NCBI RefSeq assembly: GCF_029946505.1
Contig: NZ_JARZHG010000005.1
Location: forward strand, 310,001-374,000
Direction of reading: 5' to 3'
DNA: 64,000 bases
From: Polyangium sp. y55x31
GTDB lineage: Bacteria; Myxococcota_A; Polyangia; Polyangiales; Polyangiaceae
The stretch's first letter is position 1, and each line of letters starts with the position of its first letter. This document shows, one piece after another, positions 28,023 through 36,404 of the stretch. A program made the translations under genes and the position numbers. The notes beneath the pieces were generated by a model, which saw only the letters and a list, made by a program, of their open reading frames with translations, ran no database searches and was not told the origin of the DNA.

Positions 28023-28965
28023 GAAATACGTTCGTCGAGACAACCTACTTCTTCTCCCCGGGTGCGTGATGCTCGTCCTCGCCGCCGGAGGAACCGCCCG
28101 CGCGGCCGACTCCGCTGCGGAGGAGGCCGAGGCCCTCTTCCGCGAGGGCAAGCGGCTCATGGTGGAGAAGCGGTATGCCGAGGCTTGTCCGAAGCTCGCG
28201 GAGAGCCATCGGCTCGATCCGGGCGGCGGGACGATCCTGAACCTCGCCCTCTGTCACGAAGCGGAAGGCAAGACGGCGACGGCCTACCGCGAGCTCGGCG
28301 AGGCCCTCGCATGGGCGCGCACGGACGCGAGGCCCGATCGCGCGGACATCGCCCACGAGCGGCTCGAGGCGCTCGAAGACAGGCTCGCGCGGCTCGTGGT
28401 GGTGCTCGGGCCGGGCGCGCGCGCCGCGGGGATGGCGATCGAGCGTGATGGAACGTCGATCGCGGAGGCGTCGCTCGGCGAGCCGGCGCCGGTCGATCCG
28501 GGCGAGCACGTGGTCGTCGCGACGGCCGACGGCAAGGAGCCGTTCCGCACGACGGTGCGGGTCGCGCCGGGCGCACGGGTGACGGTGGTGGTGCCCGCGC
28601 TCGCGCCGTCGCGGGGGCCCTCGGGCGCGCGTATCGCGGCGCACGTGACCGCGGGGCTCTCGGCGGCTGCGCTCGGCGCGGGAGCGTTTTTCGGGATCCG
28701 CGCGCTCGTGAAGGAGAAGGAGGCGCGCGCGCGGTGTGACGGCGCGCTCTGTCCCGACGCCGCGTCGCTCGGCGTGGCCGAGGACAGTCGGACGTCCGCG
28801 CGGATTGCCGACGTGGCGCTCGGCGTGGGCGCGCTCTGTCTGGTCACGAGCGCGACTCTCTACTGGGTGTCGCGCTCGAAGAGCTCGGCGGATCCACGCG
28901 CGTCGATCGCGATCACGCCGTCCGCGGGATCGGGCGCGACGTTGCTCCTCGGAGGAACATTTTGA
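27997..28965 (+). CDS. Exported TPR/PEGA-like protein
   Basis: 322 aa from TTG 27997. The start is decided by a strong AAAGGAGGG site (27981-27989) seven bases upstream. That start also yields a proper signal peptide (KKYVRRDN, then LLLLPGCVMLVLAAGGTARA). It overlaps the kinase end by 26 bases in another frame. The mature part has helical TPR-like repeats (AEALFREGKRLMVEKRYAEACPKLAESHRLDPGGG, LNLALCHEAEGKTATAYREL), then a beta region like PEGA (DPGEHVVVATADGKEPFRTTV), and two C-terminal hydrophobic helices (about 225-245, 281-300). Same plan as the protein at 7234, also beside a kinase. Confidence 0.82.
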   Translation: MIRWAVANKKYVRRDNLLLLPGCVMLVLAAGGTARAADSAAEEAEALFREGKRLMVEKRYAEACPKLAESHRLDPGGGTILNLALCHEAEGKTATAYRELGEALAWARTDARPDRADIAHERLEALEDRLARLVVVLGPGARAAGMAIERDGTSIAEASLGEPAPVDPGEHVVVATADGKEPFRTTVRVAPGARVTVVVPALAPSRGPSGARIAAHVTAGLSAAALGAGAFFGIRALVKEKEARARCDGALCPDAASLGVAEDSRTSARIADVALGVGALCLVTSATLYWVSRSKSSADPRASIAITPSAGSGATLLLGGTF

Positions 28966-29975
28966 GCACAAAACGAGCGGTGGTCCCTCCCTTCGCCCGG
29001 CTCGTCGTGGGGCCGCTCCTCCTCGCGGGTCTGCTCGGCTGCGAGATCGTGGCGGGGATCGAGCCACGCAGGCTCGCGCCGGAGGCCGCGTCCGAGGGCG
29101 CGTGCATGGAGATGACGGGCGCGGGCTTCCCCGACTCGGCGACGCGGTTCTGCTCCGATGGCGCCTCCGCGGTGTCTTGCGACGACACGAGCCTCGCAGC
29201 GGGCCAGGATGGTCACGTGCTCGGCGTCTTGCCGAGCTACACGGAGGCACCGTTCGGGAAGTCCGAAGGAGGTGGCGTGCGCGACGAGATCCTCGATCTC
29301 GTGTGGGAGAGCGGCGCGGCCCCAGCACCCGTCTCGTGGGAGGAGGCGCGCGCGCGGTGCGAAAAACTCGGCGGCGGCGCGCGGCTGCCTTCCCGCGTCG
29401 AGCTCGTCTCGCTCGTGGACTACGGGCGCGACGGGCCCGCGATCAACCCTTCGATGGTCGAGGTGCCCACGTCGTCCACGGATCTCTACTGGACCACCAC
29501 GACGGCGATGGATGGCGTGTGGGTGGTCGGGTTCGTCGACGGGTCGATGACGTCGCTCGATCGCACGCTCACGGCGCGCACCCGCTGCGTCATCGGTCCT
29601 GCGCGCGTGTCGTGCCTCGAAGTGGGCGACGACGGCGAGACGCTGATCGACGAGCGCACGGGCCTCGTGTGGCAGCGGGTGAGCACGCCGGAGGTGGGTA
29701 CATGGCAAGGCGCGCTCGCGTTTTGCGCGTCGCTCACGCTCGGCGGCGCGTCCGGCTTCCGGCTGCCGAGCATCAAGGAGCTCGTGAGCCTCGGCCATGG
29801 CGAGGAGGAAGATCCGACGCCCGCGGCGACGTCGTTTCCCGACGGTGAAGGCCGCTTCTGGTCGTCGACGCCCGTCGCGGCCGCGCCGTCCGAAGCGTGG
29901 ATCCTCGACGGCCTCACGGGCCGCATCGATCACCAGCCGGTGATGGTGAAGGCGCGCGTGCGTTGCGTGCGATGA
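28962..29975 (+). CDS. Lipoprotein with two DUF1566 (Lcl-type) domains
   Basis: 337 aa from TTG 28962, overlapping the upstream TGA as TTGA, with GGAGGAAC just before it. Lipobox LLGC (Cys27). Two tandem copies of a DUF1566-like domain, about 85-210 and 210-337. Each has the marks LVWE/QR, a run like EEARARCEKLGGGARLPSRVELVSLVDY or LAFCASLTLGGASGFRLPSIKELVSLG, then YWTTT/FWSST and a terminal ARTRCV or ARVRCV. The family occurs in surface adhesins and secreted proteins with a C-type-lectin-like fold. Likely a surface-exposed partner of the adjacent kinase system (inference). Confidence 0.85.
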   Translation: MSTKRAVVPPFARLVVGPLLLAGLLGCEIVAGIEPRRLAPEAASEGACMEMTGAGFPDSATRFCSDGASAVSCDDTSLAAGQDGHVLGVLPSYTEAPFGKSEGGGVRDEILDLVWESGAAPAPVSWEEARARCEKLGGGARLPSRVELVSLVDYGRDGPAINPSMVEVPTSSTDLYWTTTTAMDGVWVVGFVDGSMTSLDRTLTARTRCVIGPARVSCLEVGDDGETLIDERTGLVWQRVSTPEVGTWQGALAFCASLTLGGASGFRLPSIKELVSLGHGEEEDPTPAATSFPDGEGRFWSSTPVAAAPSEAWILDGLTGRIDHQPVMVKARVRCVR

Positions 29976-29985
29976 AACGCGCGGC

Positions 29986-30975
29986 TCAAGCCCAGGCCGA
30001 GCCTGCTTCGGGATCCGGCGTGAGGCCTTCGAGCGCGCGGCGCGCTTCTTCGGCGTCCTTCGCGATCTGCGCCTTCAGCGCGTCGAGCCCCGCGAAACGT
30101 TGCTCCGATCGGATGTGGCGAGCGAGGTGCACACGCAGCCGCGCGCCGTATAGATCCTCGTCCCGATCGAAGACGTGCACCTCGAGCCGCGGGCGCGCCG
30201 CCGCGGGATCCACCGTGGGCCGCACGCCGAGGTTCGCCACGCCGCGCCCGAGCACCGTGGCGCCGCGCTCGCCCTCTGCAGGCAAACGATCGATCAGGAC
30301 GGCGTACACGCCGAACGGAGGGAGCGCCTCCGGCGCGTCGAGGATGTTCGCCGTGGGAAACCCGATCGTCCGCCCGCGTTTGTCCCCGGGCACGACGGAG
30401 CCCGAGAGCGCGTGCCATCGACCGAGGACGAGCTTTGCCTCGTCGAGATCACCGCGCGCGATCGCCTCCCGCGCGCGTGTGCTCGACCAGGGTCCAGTCG
30501 TGTCGCCGACGAGCGCGTGGGATCGCGTCTCGAAGCCGAGCTCCTTGCCGAGCCGCTCGAGCTCCGCGAAATCGCCGGCCCGCTGCGCGCCGAAGCGGAA
30601 GTTCTGCCCGACCATCACCACGCGCGCGCCGAGATCGCCGAGCACGTGTTCGGCAAACGCGCGTGGGCTCTGCGCGGCGAACGCGCGATCGAAGTGCGCC
30701 ACCGAGACCCGGAGGCCCGGCACGGCGCGTTCGCACAGCGCGATCTTGCGCGCGAGCGGCGTGAGCAGCGGCGGCGCCTTGCGGCCGAGGACCTCGGCCG
30801 GGTGTGGATCGAACGTGAGCACCACGGGATCGAGCCCGCGCTCTCGGGCCATCCGAGCGGCTTCATCCAGGACGGCGCGGTGGCCTCGGTGGAGACCGTC
30901 GAAGTTGCCGATCACGACGAGGGTGCCGGTACGTCCGCTCGTCTCGCCGCGCTGGGAGCCGCTCTGCCGATCCAC
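29986..30975 (-). CDS. ribF: Bifunctional riboflavin kinase / FAD synthetase
   Basis: 329 aa, GTG start at 30975. Makes FMN from riboflavin and then FAD. The N-terminal adenylyltransferase has GNFDGLHRGH (23-32) and the STR in WSSTRAREAI. The C-terminal kinase domain (about 185-310) has KRGRTIGFPTANI and GVANLGVRPTVD. The order and length fit RibF. The predicted promoter leaves a leader of only about two bases, so there is no room for an FMN riboswitch. It faces away from prs. Confidence 0.94.
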   Translation of the reverse strand: MDRQSGSQRGETSGRTGTLVVIGNFDGLHRGHRAVLDEAARMARERGLDPVVLTFDPHPAEVLGRKAPPLLTPLARKIALCERAVPGLRVSVAHFDRAFAAQSPRAFAEHVLGDLGARVVMVGQNFRFGAQRAGDFAELERLGKELGFETRSHALVGDTTGPWSSTRAREAIARGDLDEAKLVLGRWHALSGSVVPGDKRGRTIGFPTANILDAPEALPPFGVYAVLIDRLPAEGERGATVLGRGVANLGVRPTVDPAAARPRLEVHVFDRDEDLYGARLRVHLARHIRSEQRFAGLDALKAQIAKDAEEARRALEGLTPDPEAGSAWA

Positions 30976-30983
30976 GATCGCGC

Positions 30984-31012
30984 TACCTAGTCAAAGCCGA
31001 GGGCCCGCGCAA
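30984..31012 (-). promoter_or_regulatory. Promoter of ribF, near-leaderless
   Basis: On the minus strand TTGCGC (31007-31012), 17-bp spacer, TAGGTA (30984-30989). Predicted +1 at 30977, two bases before the GTG. Confidence 0.45.
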
Positions 31013-31050
31013 AGCCGAGGTCGTTCCATGATGCATTGACCAGAAGATCC

Positions 31051-31079
31051 TTGACGGAAGTAGGGGTGGCTGGTAGAGC
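31051..31079 (+). promoter_or_regulatory. Housekeeping-type promoter of prs
   Basis: TTGACG (31051-31056), 17-bp spacer, TAGAGC (31074-31079); +1 near 31086 and a leader of about 89 nt. The leader contains a hairpin CGCTCGG/CCGAGCG (31121-31139) with a five-base loop, before a GGGAGG ribosome site. The layout closely parallels the rpsA promoter (TTGACA-17-TAGAGG). Confidence 0.6.
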
Positions 31080-31174
31080 CGCGCCGCCGTTGACCCTTCG
31101 GCGTTCGGGGTTGTCGTGGTCGCTCGGACAGGCCGAGCGTCGACCAAACCCTCGGCAGGCAGGGAGGCTGGCCG

Positions 31175-32119
31175 ATGTTCAAGAGAGTGAGCATCTTCTC
31201 GGGGAACGCGAACCCCACGCTCACGCAGGAGATTTGCCAGTGCCTCGAGTTCCCGCTCGGCAAATGCCGCGTTTCGCGGTTCTCCGACGGGGAGACGTTC
31301 TGCGTGATCCAGGAGAACGTCCGTGGCGTGGACACGTATGTCGTGCAGCCGACGTGCTCGCCGGTGAACGACAGCGTGATGGAGCTCCTGATCATGGTGG
31401 ACGCGCTCCGGCGCGCCTCCGCGGGCTCCATCACCGCGGTCATCCCGTACTACGGCTACGCCCGGCAGGACCGCAAGGCCGCGCCGCGCACGCCGATCAC
31501 GGCGAAGCTCGTGGCCGACCTCCTCGTCGCCGCGGGCGTGCACCGCATCGTCGCGCTCGATCTGCACGCAGGCCAGATCCAGGGGTTCTTCAACATCCCC
31601 TTCGATCACCTGCACGCGATGCCGGCGTTCCTCGATCAGCACCTTCGTGAGCACTACAGCCGCGACTGCGTGATCGTCTCGCCGGACGCGGGCGGCGTCG
31701 AGCGCGCGCGCGCCTATGCGAAGCGCCTCGATGGCACGCTCGCCATCATCGACAAGCGCCGCGAGCGTGCGAACGAGAGCGAGGTGATGAACATCATCGG
31801 CGAGGTCGAGGGCAAGCGTTGCCTCATCCTCGACGACATCATCGACACGGCGGGCACGCTGGTGAACGCGGCGAACGCGCTCAAGAAGGCGGGCGCGAAG
31901 AGCGTCGCGGCCGCCGCCACGCACGCCGTGCTCTCGGGCCCGGCGCTGTCGCGGATCATGGAATCGCCGCTCGCCGAGGTCATCGTCTCCAACTCGATCC
32001 CGCTCTCCGAGGAAGCCAAGGCGTGCGGGAAGTTCAAAGTCGTCAGCGTGGCGCGCCTGCTCGCGGAGGCCATCCGCCGGATCCACCACTCGGATTCGGT
32101 GAGCTCCCTCTTCGTCTAG
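31175..32119 (+). CDS. prs: Ribose-phosphate pyrophosphokinase
   Basis: 314 aa, the usual length. Makes PRPP from ribose 5-phosphate and ATP for nucleotide, His and Trp synthesis. Landmarks: [16 protein letters not shown], the [13 protein letters not shown] catalytic flexible-loop region, [29 protein letters not shown], and the PRPP-binding loop [16 protein letters not shown] 31175 follows GGGAGG. It leads a plus-strand set (rplY, pth, rpsF, rpsR, rplI), a neighbourhood found in many bacteria. Confidence 0.96.
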   Translation: MFKRVSIFSGNANPTLTQEICQCLEFPLGKCRVSRFSDGETFCVIQENVRGVDTYVVQPTCSPVNDSVMELLIMVDALRRASAGSITAVIPYYGYARQDRKAAPRTPITAKLVADLLVAAGVHRIVALDLHAGQIQGFFNIPFDHLHAMPAFLDQHLREHYSRDCVIVSPDAGGVERARAYAKRLDGTLAIIDKRRERANESEVMNIIGEVEGKRCLILDDIIDTAGTLVNAANALKKAGAKSVAAAATHAVLSGPALSRIMESPLAEVIVSNSIPLSEEAKACGKFKVVSVARLLAEAIRRIHHSDSVSSLFV

Positions 32120-32230
32120 GTCTAGCGTCCTCGCCCCGCGTTCGTCGTTTCGTGTCCCCCTAAGCGCCTGGACAACCGTGCAGTTTCCTCTAAGGCTACT
32201 GGCTTCGCCTCGGAGGATCGTCGGAAGAGG

Positions 32231-32259
32231 CGCACAACCCGATCGATCTCTGCTATAGC
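32231..32259 (+). promoter_or_regulatory. Possible promoter of rplY
   Basis: CGCACA (32231-32236), 17-bp spacer, TATAGC (32254-32259). The -10 is good and lies in the palindrome GCTATAGC; the -35 matches only in its last three bases. Predicted +1 near 32266, 28 bases before the ATG. Confidence 0.35.
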
Positions 32260-32293
32260 GCCGCGTCTCGGATCGGAACCGGAGAGTCGTCCC

Positions 32294-33028
32294 ATGATGG
32301 AAATCATCAAGCTCAGCGCCAGCCGTCGTCAGGAAAGCGGAAAGGGCCCGTCGAACAGGCTCCGCCGCACGGGCAACATCCCTGCCATCTGCTACGGCAA
32401 GGGCCTCGAAGCGTTCCCGGTTGCCGTGTCTCCGAAGGCCCTCCTCGAGGTGCTGAAGTCGGCCCACGGGAAGAACTCGGTCATCGAGCTGGCCGTCGAG
32501 GGCGGCGACAAGCTCACCGTCATGGTGCGCGACTACGGCTACCACCCGATCTCGCGCGAGCTCGTCCACGCGGACTTCCTCCAGGTCAAGCTCGACCAGC
32601 CGGTCGACGTGGAGATCCCCGTTCGTTGCGTCGGCAAGTCGAAGGGCGTCGCGGGCGGCGGCATCCTCCAGCAGATCTTCCGCACCCTGCCCATCCGCTG
32701 CCTGCCGGAGAAGATCCCGGCGGTCGTCGAGATCGACATCAGCGAGCTCGACCTCGGCGACACGGTGAAGGCCGGCGCGGTTCCGCTCCCCGAGGGCGTG
32801 AAGACGCGTCTGCCCGAGGATCAGACGGTCGTCGTCGTGGCCGTGCCCGAGAAGGGCGAGGAAGGCGCGGCGGCTGCGCCGGGCGCTCCGGGCGCTCCGG
32901 CGGCTGCTGCGGCCGGCGCGAAGGGCGCGGCGCCCGCGGCGAAGGCTGCGGCTCCTGCGGCCGGCGCGAAGGCTGCGGCGCCTGCGGCGAAGGCTGCGGC
33001 TCCCGCCAAGGACGCCAAGAAGAAGTAG
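32294..33028 (+). CDS. rplY: Ribosomal protein L25 (Ctc/TL5 type) with Lys/Ala-rich tail
   Basis: 244 aa; ATG 32294 and ATG 32297 are adjacent options. The N-terminal 5S-rRNA-binding domain (about 1-95; SRRQESGKGPSNRLRRTGNIPAICYGKG) is followed by the TL5-type beta domain (about 96-190; VDVEIPVRCVGKSKGVAGGGILQQ). The last 50 residues are an added tail made almost only of Ala, Lys, Pro and Gly in short repeats (AAKAAAPAAGAKAAAPAAKA), like a histone H1 tail. The core is standard for long bacterial L25; the tail is unusual and probably disordered and RNA-binding. Confidence 0.93.
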   Translation: MMEIIKLSASRRQESGKGPSNRLRRTGNIPAICYGKGLEAFPVAVSPKALLEVLKSAHGKNSVIELAVEGGDKLTVMVRDYGYHPISRELVHADFLQVKLDQPVDVEIPVRCVGKSKGVAGGGILQQIFRTLPIRCLPEKIPAVVEIDISELDLGDTVKAGAVPLPEGVKTRLPEDQTVVVVAVPEKGEEGAAAAPGAPGAPAAAAAGAKGAAPAAKAAAPAAGAKAAAPAAKAAAPAKDAKKK

Positions 33029-33127
33029 TTTCAGCACCAACGGTCCGAGTGATCCGCCCCGCGGCGCGCGCCTCCAAGCGAGGCGCTCCGCGGGGCACGC
33101 TCGTCTTCGGACCTCGACTTCCTCGTC

Positions 33128-33820
33128 ATGCTGCTCGTCGTCGGCCTGGGCAATCCGGGCGAGAAATACGCGTCGCACCGGCACAACGTCGGCTTCATGG
33201 CCGTCGAAGCGCTCGCGGCGCGCGCTCGCGCCGATGCCTTCCGCGAGAAGTTCTCGGGCGTGTGGGCTCGCGCGACGCTCGGGGACGAGCCGGGCGTGCT
33301 CCTCCAGCCGATGACGTACATGAACGAATCGGGCCGGAGCGTTCAGCCCGCCCTCGCGTTCTTCAAGATCGCCCCGAAGGAGCTCGTCGTGATTCACGAC
33401 GAACTCGATCTTCCGTTCGGGGATGTTCGCCTCAAGTTCGGCGGCGGACACGCCGGGCACAACGGGCTGCGCTCCATCATGTCCCACGTCGGCACGGGCG
33501 ACTTCGCGCGCGTCCGCGTTGGCGTCGGGCGGCCCCCGCCGGGGTATCGCGGGGAGGTGGCGGACTACGTGCTGTCGCCGTTCGACGCGGTCGAACGTTC
33601 GCGACTGCCCGACATCTTGAAGCTCGTGACGGATTCTGTGCTAGAAGTCGCGACCCGCGGCTTCGACGCCGCGATGAACGTTCGAAACAGCCGGCCAAAA
33701 GCCGGCAAGAAGCAAGCGAAGGAGCGGAGCGAGGCGCGCACGTCGCCCGAGCCCGCGAACGCGAAAGCGGCGGAGGACAAACCGTCGGTTTCGCCTGGCG
33801 AAAAGCGCGAGGGACAATAA
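33128..33820 (+). CDS. pth: Peptidyl-tRNA hydrolase
   Basis: 230 aa. Releases peptides from tRNA dropped off the ribosome. Conserved sites: GLGNPGEKYASHRHNVGFM (catalytic His near residue 20), PMTYMNESGRS, and DELDLPFGDVRLKFGGGHAGHNGLRSI. The enzyme core ends near residue 185; about 40 extra residues (KAGKKQAKERSEARTSPEPA) form a charged, disordered tail. No Shine-Dalgarno is obvious at the ATG. Sits between rplY and rpsF. Confidence 0.94.
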   Translation: MLLVVGLGNPGEKYASHRHNVGFMAVEALAARARADAFREKFSGVWARATLGDEPGVLLQPMTYMNESGRSVQPALAFFKIAPKELVVIHDELDLPFGDVRLKFGGGHAGHNGLRSIMSHVGTGDFARVRVGVGRPPPGYRGEVADYVLSPFDAVERSRLPDILKLVTDSVLEVATRGFDAAMNVRNSRPKAGKKQAKERSEARTSPEPANAKAAEDKPSVSPGEKREGQ

Positions 33821-33944
33821 CCCGGACGTTGTTCGCACCTTCGTGAGGCGCGCACGCTGGTTTGTCCGTGAGGAACGCCGGCGCCGCGCGCCGTCCTCGC
33901 TCCGGGGCACGACGTCTCCGGGGCCATCGTCCAAGAGGAGAAGC

Positions 33945-34484
33945 ATGAGTCGACTCGTGACGGCGCCGAACCGCGCCAGAGAATACGAAACGATCTACAT
34001 CCTGAAGCCCGATGTCGACGCGGACACGGCCGAGCGTGTCGGCTCGCGCCTGTCCGACGTGATCGGGCGTGAGCAAGGCCGGCTGACCAAGGTCGAGAAC
34101 TGGGGTCGCCGCCGGCTCGCCTACGACATCCGCAAGCACCGCCGCGGCGTGTACATCTACCTCAAGTACCTCGGCACGGGCCGCGTGGTCTCCGAGGTCG
34201 AGCGCAACCTCCGCCTGATGGACGGCGTGATCAAGTACCAGACCGTCCTCGTCCGCAACGACGTGGAGGTCGCGGGGATCGCGATCGCCGAGGAGGACGT
34301 GAAGTTCGAGCGCGTCGAGCTGCCGCCGATCGAGGAGGAGCGCGACGAATCGAGGGAGCGTCAGCTCGGCCTGATCGAGCCGGAGCGTCGTCAGGAGCGG
34401 ACGAGCGAGGCGCCGGCCTCGGGCGAGCTCGACGACCTCGAGGGCGAGGCGGACATGACCGGCGACGAGGAAGAGGGAGGCTGA
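33945..34484 (+). CDS. rpsF: Ribosomal protein S6
   Basis: 179 aa from ATG 33945, set by AGAGGAG just upstream and by where S6 homology begins; an in-frame extension upstream is not S6-like. Core REYETIYILKPDVDADTAERV ... GRRRLAYDIRKHRRGVYIYLKYLG is typical S6. The last 60 residues are strongly acidic (ERQLGLIEPERRQERTSEAP then GELDDLEGEADMTGDEEEGG). Binds S18 in the 30S platform; rpsR follows after 3 bp, with no ssb gene between them. Confidence 0.95.
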   Translation: MSRLVTAPNRAREYETIYILKPDVDADTAERVGSRLSDVIGREQGRLTKVENWGRRRLAYDIRKHRRGVYIYLKYLGTGRVVSEVERNLRLMDGVIKYQTVLVRNDVEVAGIAIAEEDVKFERVELPPIEEERDESRERQLGLIEPERRQERTSEAPASGELDDLEGEADMTGDEEEGG

Positions 34485-34487
34485 GCC

Positions 34488-34805
34488 ATGAATCAGCGAG
34501 GAATGGATTCGGGCAGCCGCAACATGGACATGGACGACCGCGATTTCGGGCGGACGCCGGATCTGAACGCCGACGCCCCCGGACGCCGCCGCACCGGCCG
34601 CAAGCGCGTCTGCCGTTACTGCGCCGACAAGGCGCTCTTCATCGACTACAAGGACCCGCAGGCGCTCAAGTACTTCATCTCGGAGCGCGGCAAGGTCGTC
34701 CCGCGCCGCATCAGCGGCAACTGCGCGCGGCATCAGCGCAAGGTCACGCTCGCCATCAAGCGGGCGCGCAACATCGCGCTCTTGCCGTTCACCGTGACGG
34801 CGTAA
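34488..34805 (+). CDS. rpsR: Ribosomal protein S18, Cys-containing form
   Basis: 105 aa. Residues 1-38 are a hydrophilic extension rich in Asp, Met and Arg; the S18 core then runs [50 protein letters not shown]. The CRYC pair plus NCARH give a zinc-ribbon-like Cys set, the C+ form of S18. Three bases after rpsF and 13 before rplI. Confidence 0.94.
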   Translation: MNQRGMDSGSRNMDMDDRDFGRTPDLNADAPGRRRTGRKRVCRYCADKALFIDYKDPQALKYFISERGKVVPRRISGNCARHQRKVTLAIKRARNIALLPFTVTA

Positions 34806-34818
34806 CGAGGAGGACGTC

Positions 34819-35274
34819 ATGGCCAACTACATTCACGTGGTCCTGACCGAGGACCTCCCCAACGTCGGCAAGAGCGGTGAGCTCGTCCGGGTTCGTCCCG
34901 GCTACGCCCGTAACTTCCTCGTTCCCCGCGGCCTCGCGGTCGGCGCGACGGCGGAGAACGTCGCTCGCATCGAGCACGAGAAGAAGGTCGCCGAGGTGCG
35001 CGCGGCGAAGACCAAGAAGGCGGCCGAGGAGCTCGCGCAGAAGCTCGCGAACGTGAAGCTCACGATCACGAAGCCGGTCGGCGAGGGTGATCGGCTCTAC
35101 GGCTCGGTCACCTCGCGCGACGTCGAAGAGGCGCTCGCGGCGCAGGGCTTCACCGTGGATCGTCGTCGCATCGAGCTCGACACGATCAAGGCGCTCGGCA
35201 CCTACCAGGTTCCGATCCGCCTCGCGACGAGCGTCACCGCGACGATCGACGTCACGGTCGCAGCGAAGTCCTGA
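34819..35274 (+). CDS. rplI: Ribosomal protein L9
   Basis: 151 aa. N-terminal 23S-binding domain with the L9 signature (IHVVLTEDLPNVGKSGELVRVRPGYARNFLVPRGLA), long connecting helix (about 40-75), C-terminal domain RLYGSVTSRDVEEALAAQGFTVDRRRIEL. Standard length. ATG 34819 follows GAGGAGG. Last gene of the ribosomal set; a terminator-like stem follows. Confidence 0.95.
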   Translation: MANYIHVVLTEDLPNVGKSGELVRVRPGYARNFLVPRGLAVGATAENVARIEHEKKVAEVRAAKTKKAAEELAQKLANVKLTITKPVGEGDRLYGSVTSRDVEEALAAQGFTVDRRRIELDTIKALGTYQVPIRLATSVTATIDVTVAAKS

Positions 35275-35294
35275 TCTCGTAGGCATCAGGCGTT

Positions 35295-35338
35295 GGCCCG
35301 GATCGAAAGGCGAAGAGCCGATCGGTCCGGGCCTTCGT
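35295..35338. terminator. Terminator between convergent rplI and PfkB-kinase genes
   Basis: Perfect 8-bp arms GGCCCGGA (35295-35302) and TCCGGGCC (35326-35333), with a 23-base loop that can pair further (GATCG..CGATC), then a T-rich TTCGTTCATTT. It lies in the only space between the two converging genes. Probably works in both directions. Confidence 0.6.
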
Positions 35339-36343
35339 TCATTTGTCGACCAACGATTCTCCCGCGAGAGACCTCCGCGCGATCTCGTTGCCGCGCTGGA
35401 TCGCGCGTTCGATCGTCGCGTGATCCCGGAGCGACGCCGGCCCCTCGCGCGCGAGCACCGAGAGGAGCCCCGCGACGAACGTGTCACCCGCGCCGAACGT
35501 GCTCGCCACCGCGAGCGCCGGGCCGCCCGCGCGCACCTCGCCGAAGGGACCGAGCGCGCGGGTCTCCGCCGCGCCGAACGTCGCGATCACGATCGCCTCG
35601 GGCCGGAGGAGGGGCGCGAGATCCTGTGGAGCGGACGCGCCGAGCAGCCGCAGATCGTCCTCGCTCACCTTGAGCAAGTCGACCGCCGCGAAGAGCCTCC
35701 GCGGATCCGCGCGCGTGATCGCGTCGCCAGCCCAGAGCCGAGGCCGGAGGTTCGCGTCGAGCGTGACGAGCGCTCCCTCACGCTTTGCTTGCCGTGCCGA
35801 TCGTTCGAGCGCGAGCAAACACGCGCGCGAGGGCAGGAGCCCGGAGACGTGGACGACGCGCGCGCCAAAAGCGCGCGGCAAGGCGTCACGCAACGCGAGC
35901 GCCTCTTCCTGCACGGCGCGATACGCCACGGCGCGCGGCGGCGCGTGGGTCAGGAACACGAGCCCCGTGCGGGTCGACTTCTTGGCGTGCACGCGCGACA
36001 CGTCGACCCCGCGTCGTGACAGATGTGCCACGAGCGCGTGCCCCACGGGATCGTCGCCCACCGACGCTACGAGCCCTGCGCGCAGGCCGAGCTGTGCCAG
36101 CGTGAGCGCCACGTTCACCGCGCCGCCGCCGGGTGTGAGGGAGAGCTCGGTGGCGTCGTCGAGCGACGTGCCCGGTGATGTGGAGAGGTCCCAGAGTGCC
36201 TCACCCACACACACCACGTCGGCGGATGTCGTCGTTTCCTCGCGATCGTCTTGCCGATCCGGGTACCGCGCGCGGGTGTTTCCTGGTAGATCGCTCGTCG
36301 ATCCCGACGCCTCGGAGGGCCCGCCCTTCGGGGCGTCTCCCAT
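35339..36343 (-). CDS. PfkB-family carbohydrate kinase
   Basis: 334 aa from ATG 36343, chosen because GTGAGG lies at the right distance; the longest frame would reach 36406 and overlap dnaB. The ribokinase fold is clear: DVVCVGEALWDL, GGGAVNVALTLAQLGLRAGLVASVGDDPVGHAL, and the catalytic signature STFGAGDTFVAGLLSVLA with its Asp base. By the VGEALWD and GDD features it is closest in style to fructokinase-like members, but the sugar cannot be called. It is inverted between rplI and dnaB, which are usually direct neighbours. Confidence 0.88.
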   Translation of the reverse strand: MGDAPKGGPSEASGSTSDLPGNTRARYPDRQDDREETTTSADVVCVGEALWDLSTSPGTSLDDATELSLTPGGGAVNVALTLAQLGLRAGLVASVGDDPVGHALVAHLSRRGVDVSRVHAKKSTRTGLVFLTHAPPRAVAYRAVQEEALALRDALPRAFGARVVHVSGLLPSRACLLALERSARQAKREGALVTLDANLRPRLWAGDAITRADPRRLFAAVDLLKVSEDDLRLLGASAPQDLAPLLRPEAIVIATFGAAETRALGPFGEVRAGGPALAVASTFGAGDTFVAGLLSVLAREGPASLRDHATIERAIQRGNEIARRSLAGESLVDK

Positions 36344-36404
36344 TTGGGGCCTCACCATGTGGATATCTTCGGGATTGATTGGGGCCATCTGGTGAAGAAG
36401 TGCC

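Noticed and set aside
30976-31174. tRNA gene or FMN riboswitch between ribF and prs
   Set aside because: No acceptor stem/T-loop pattern was found, and the predicted ribF leader is two bases, too short for a riboswitch.
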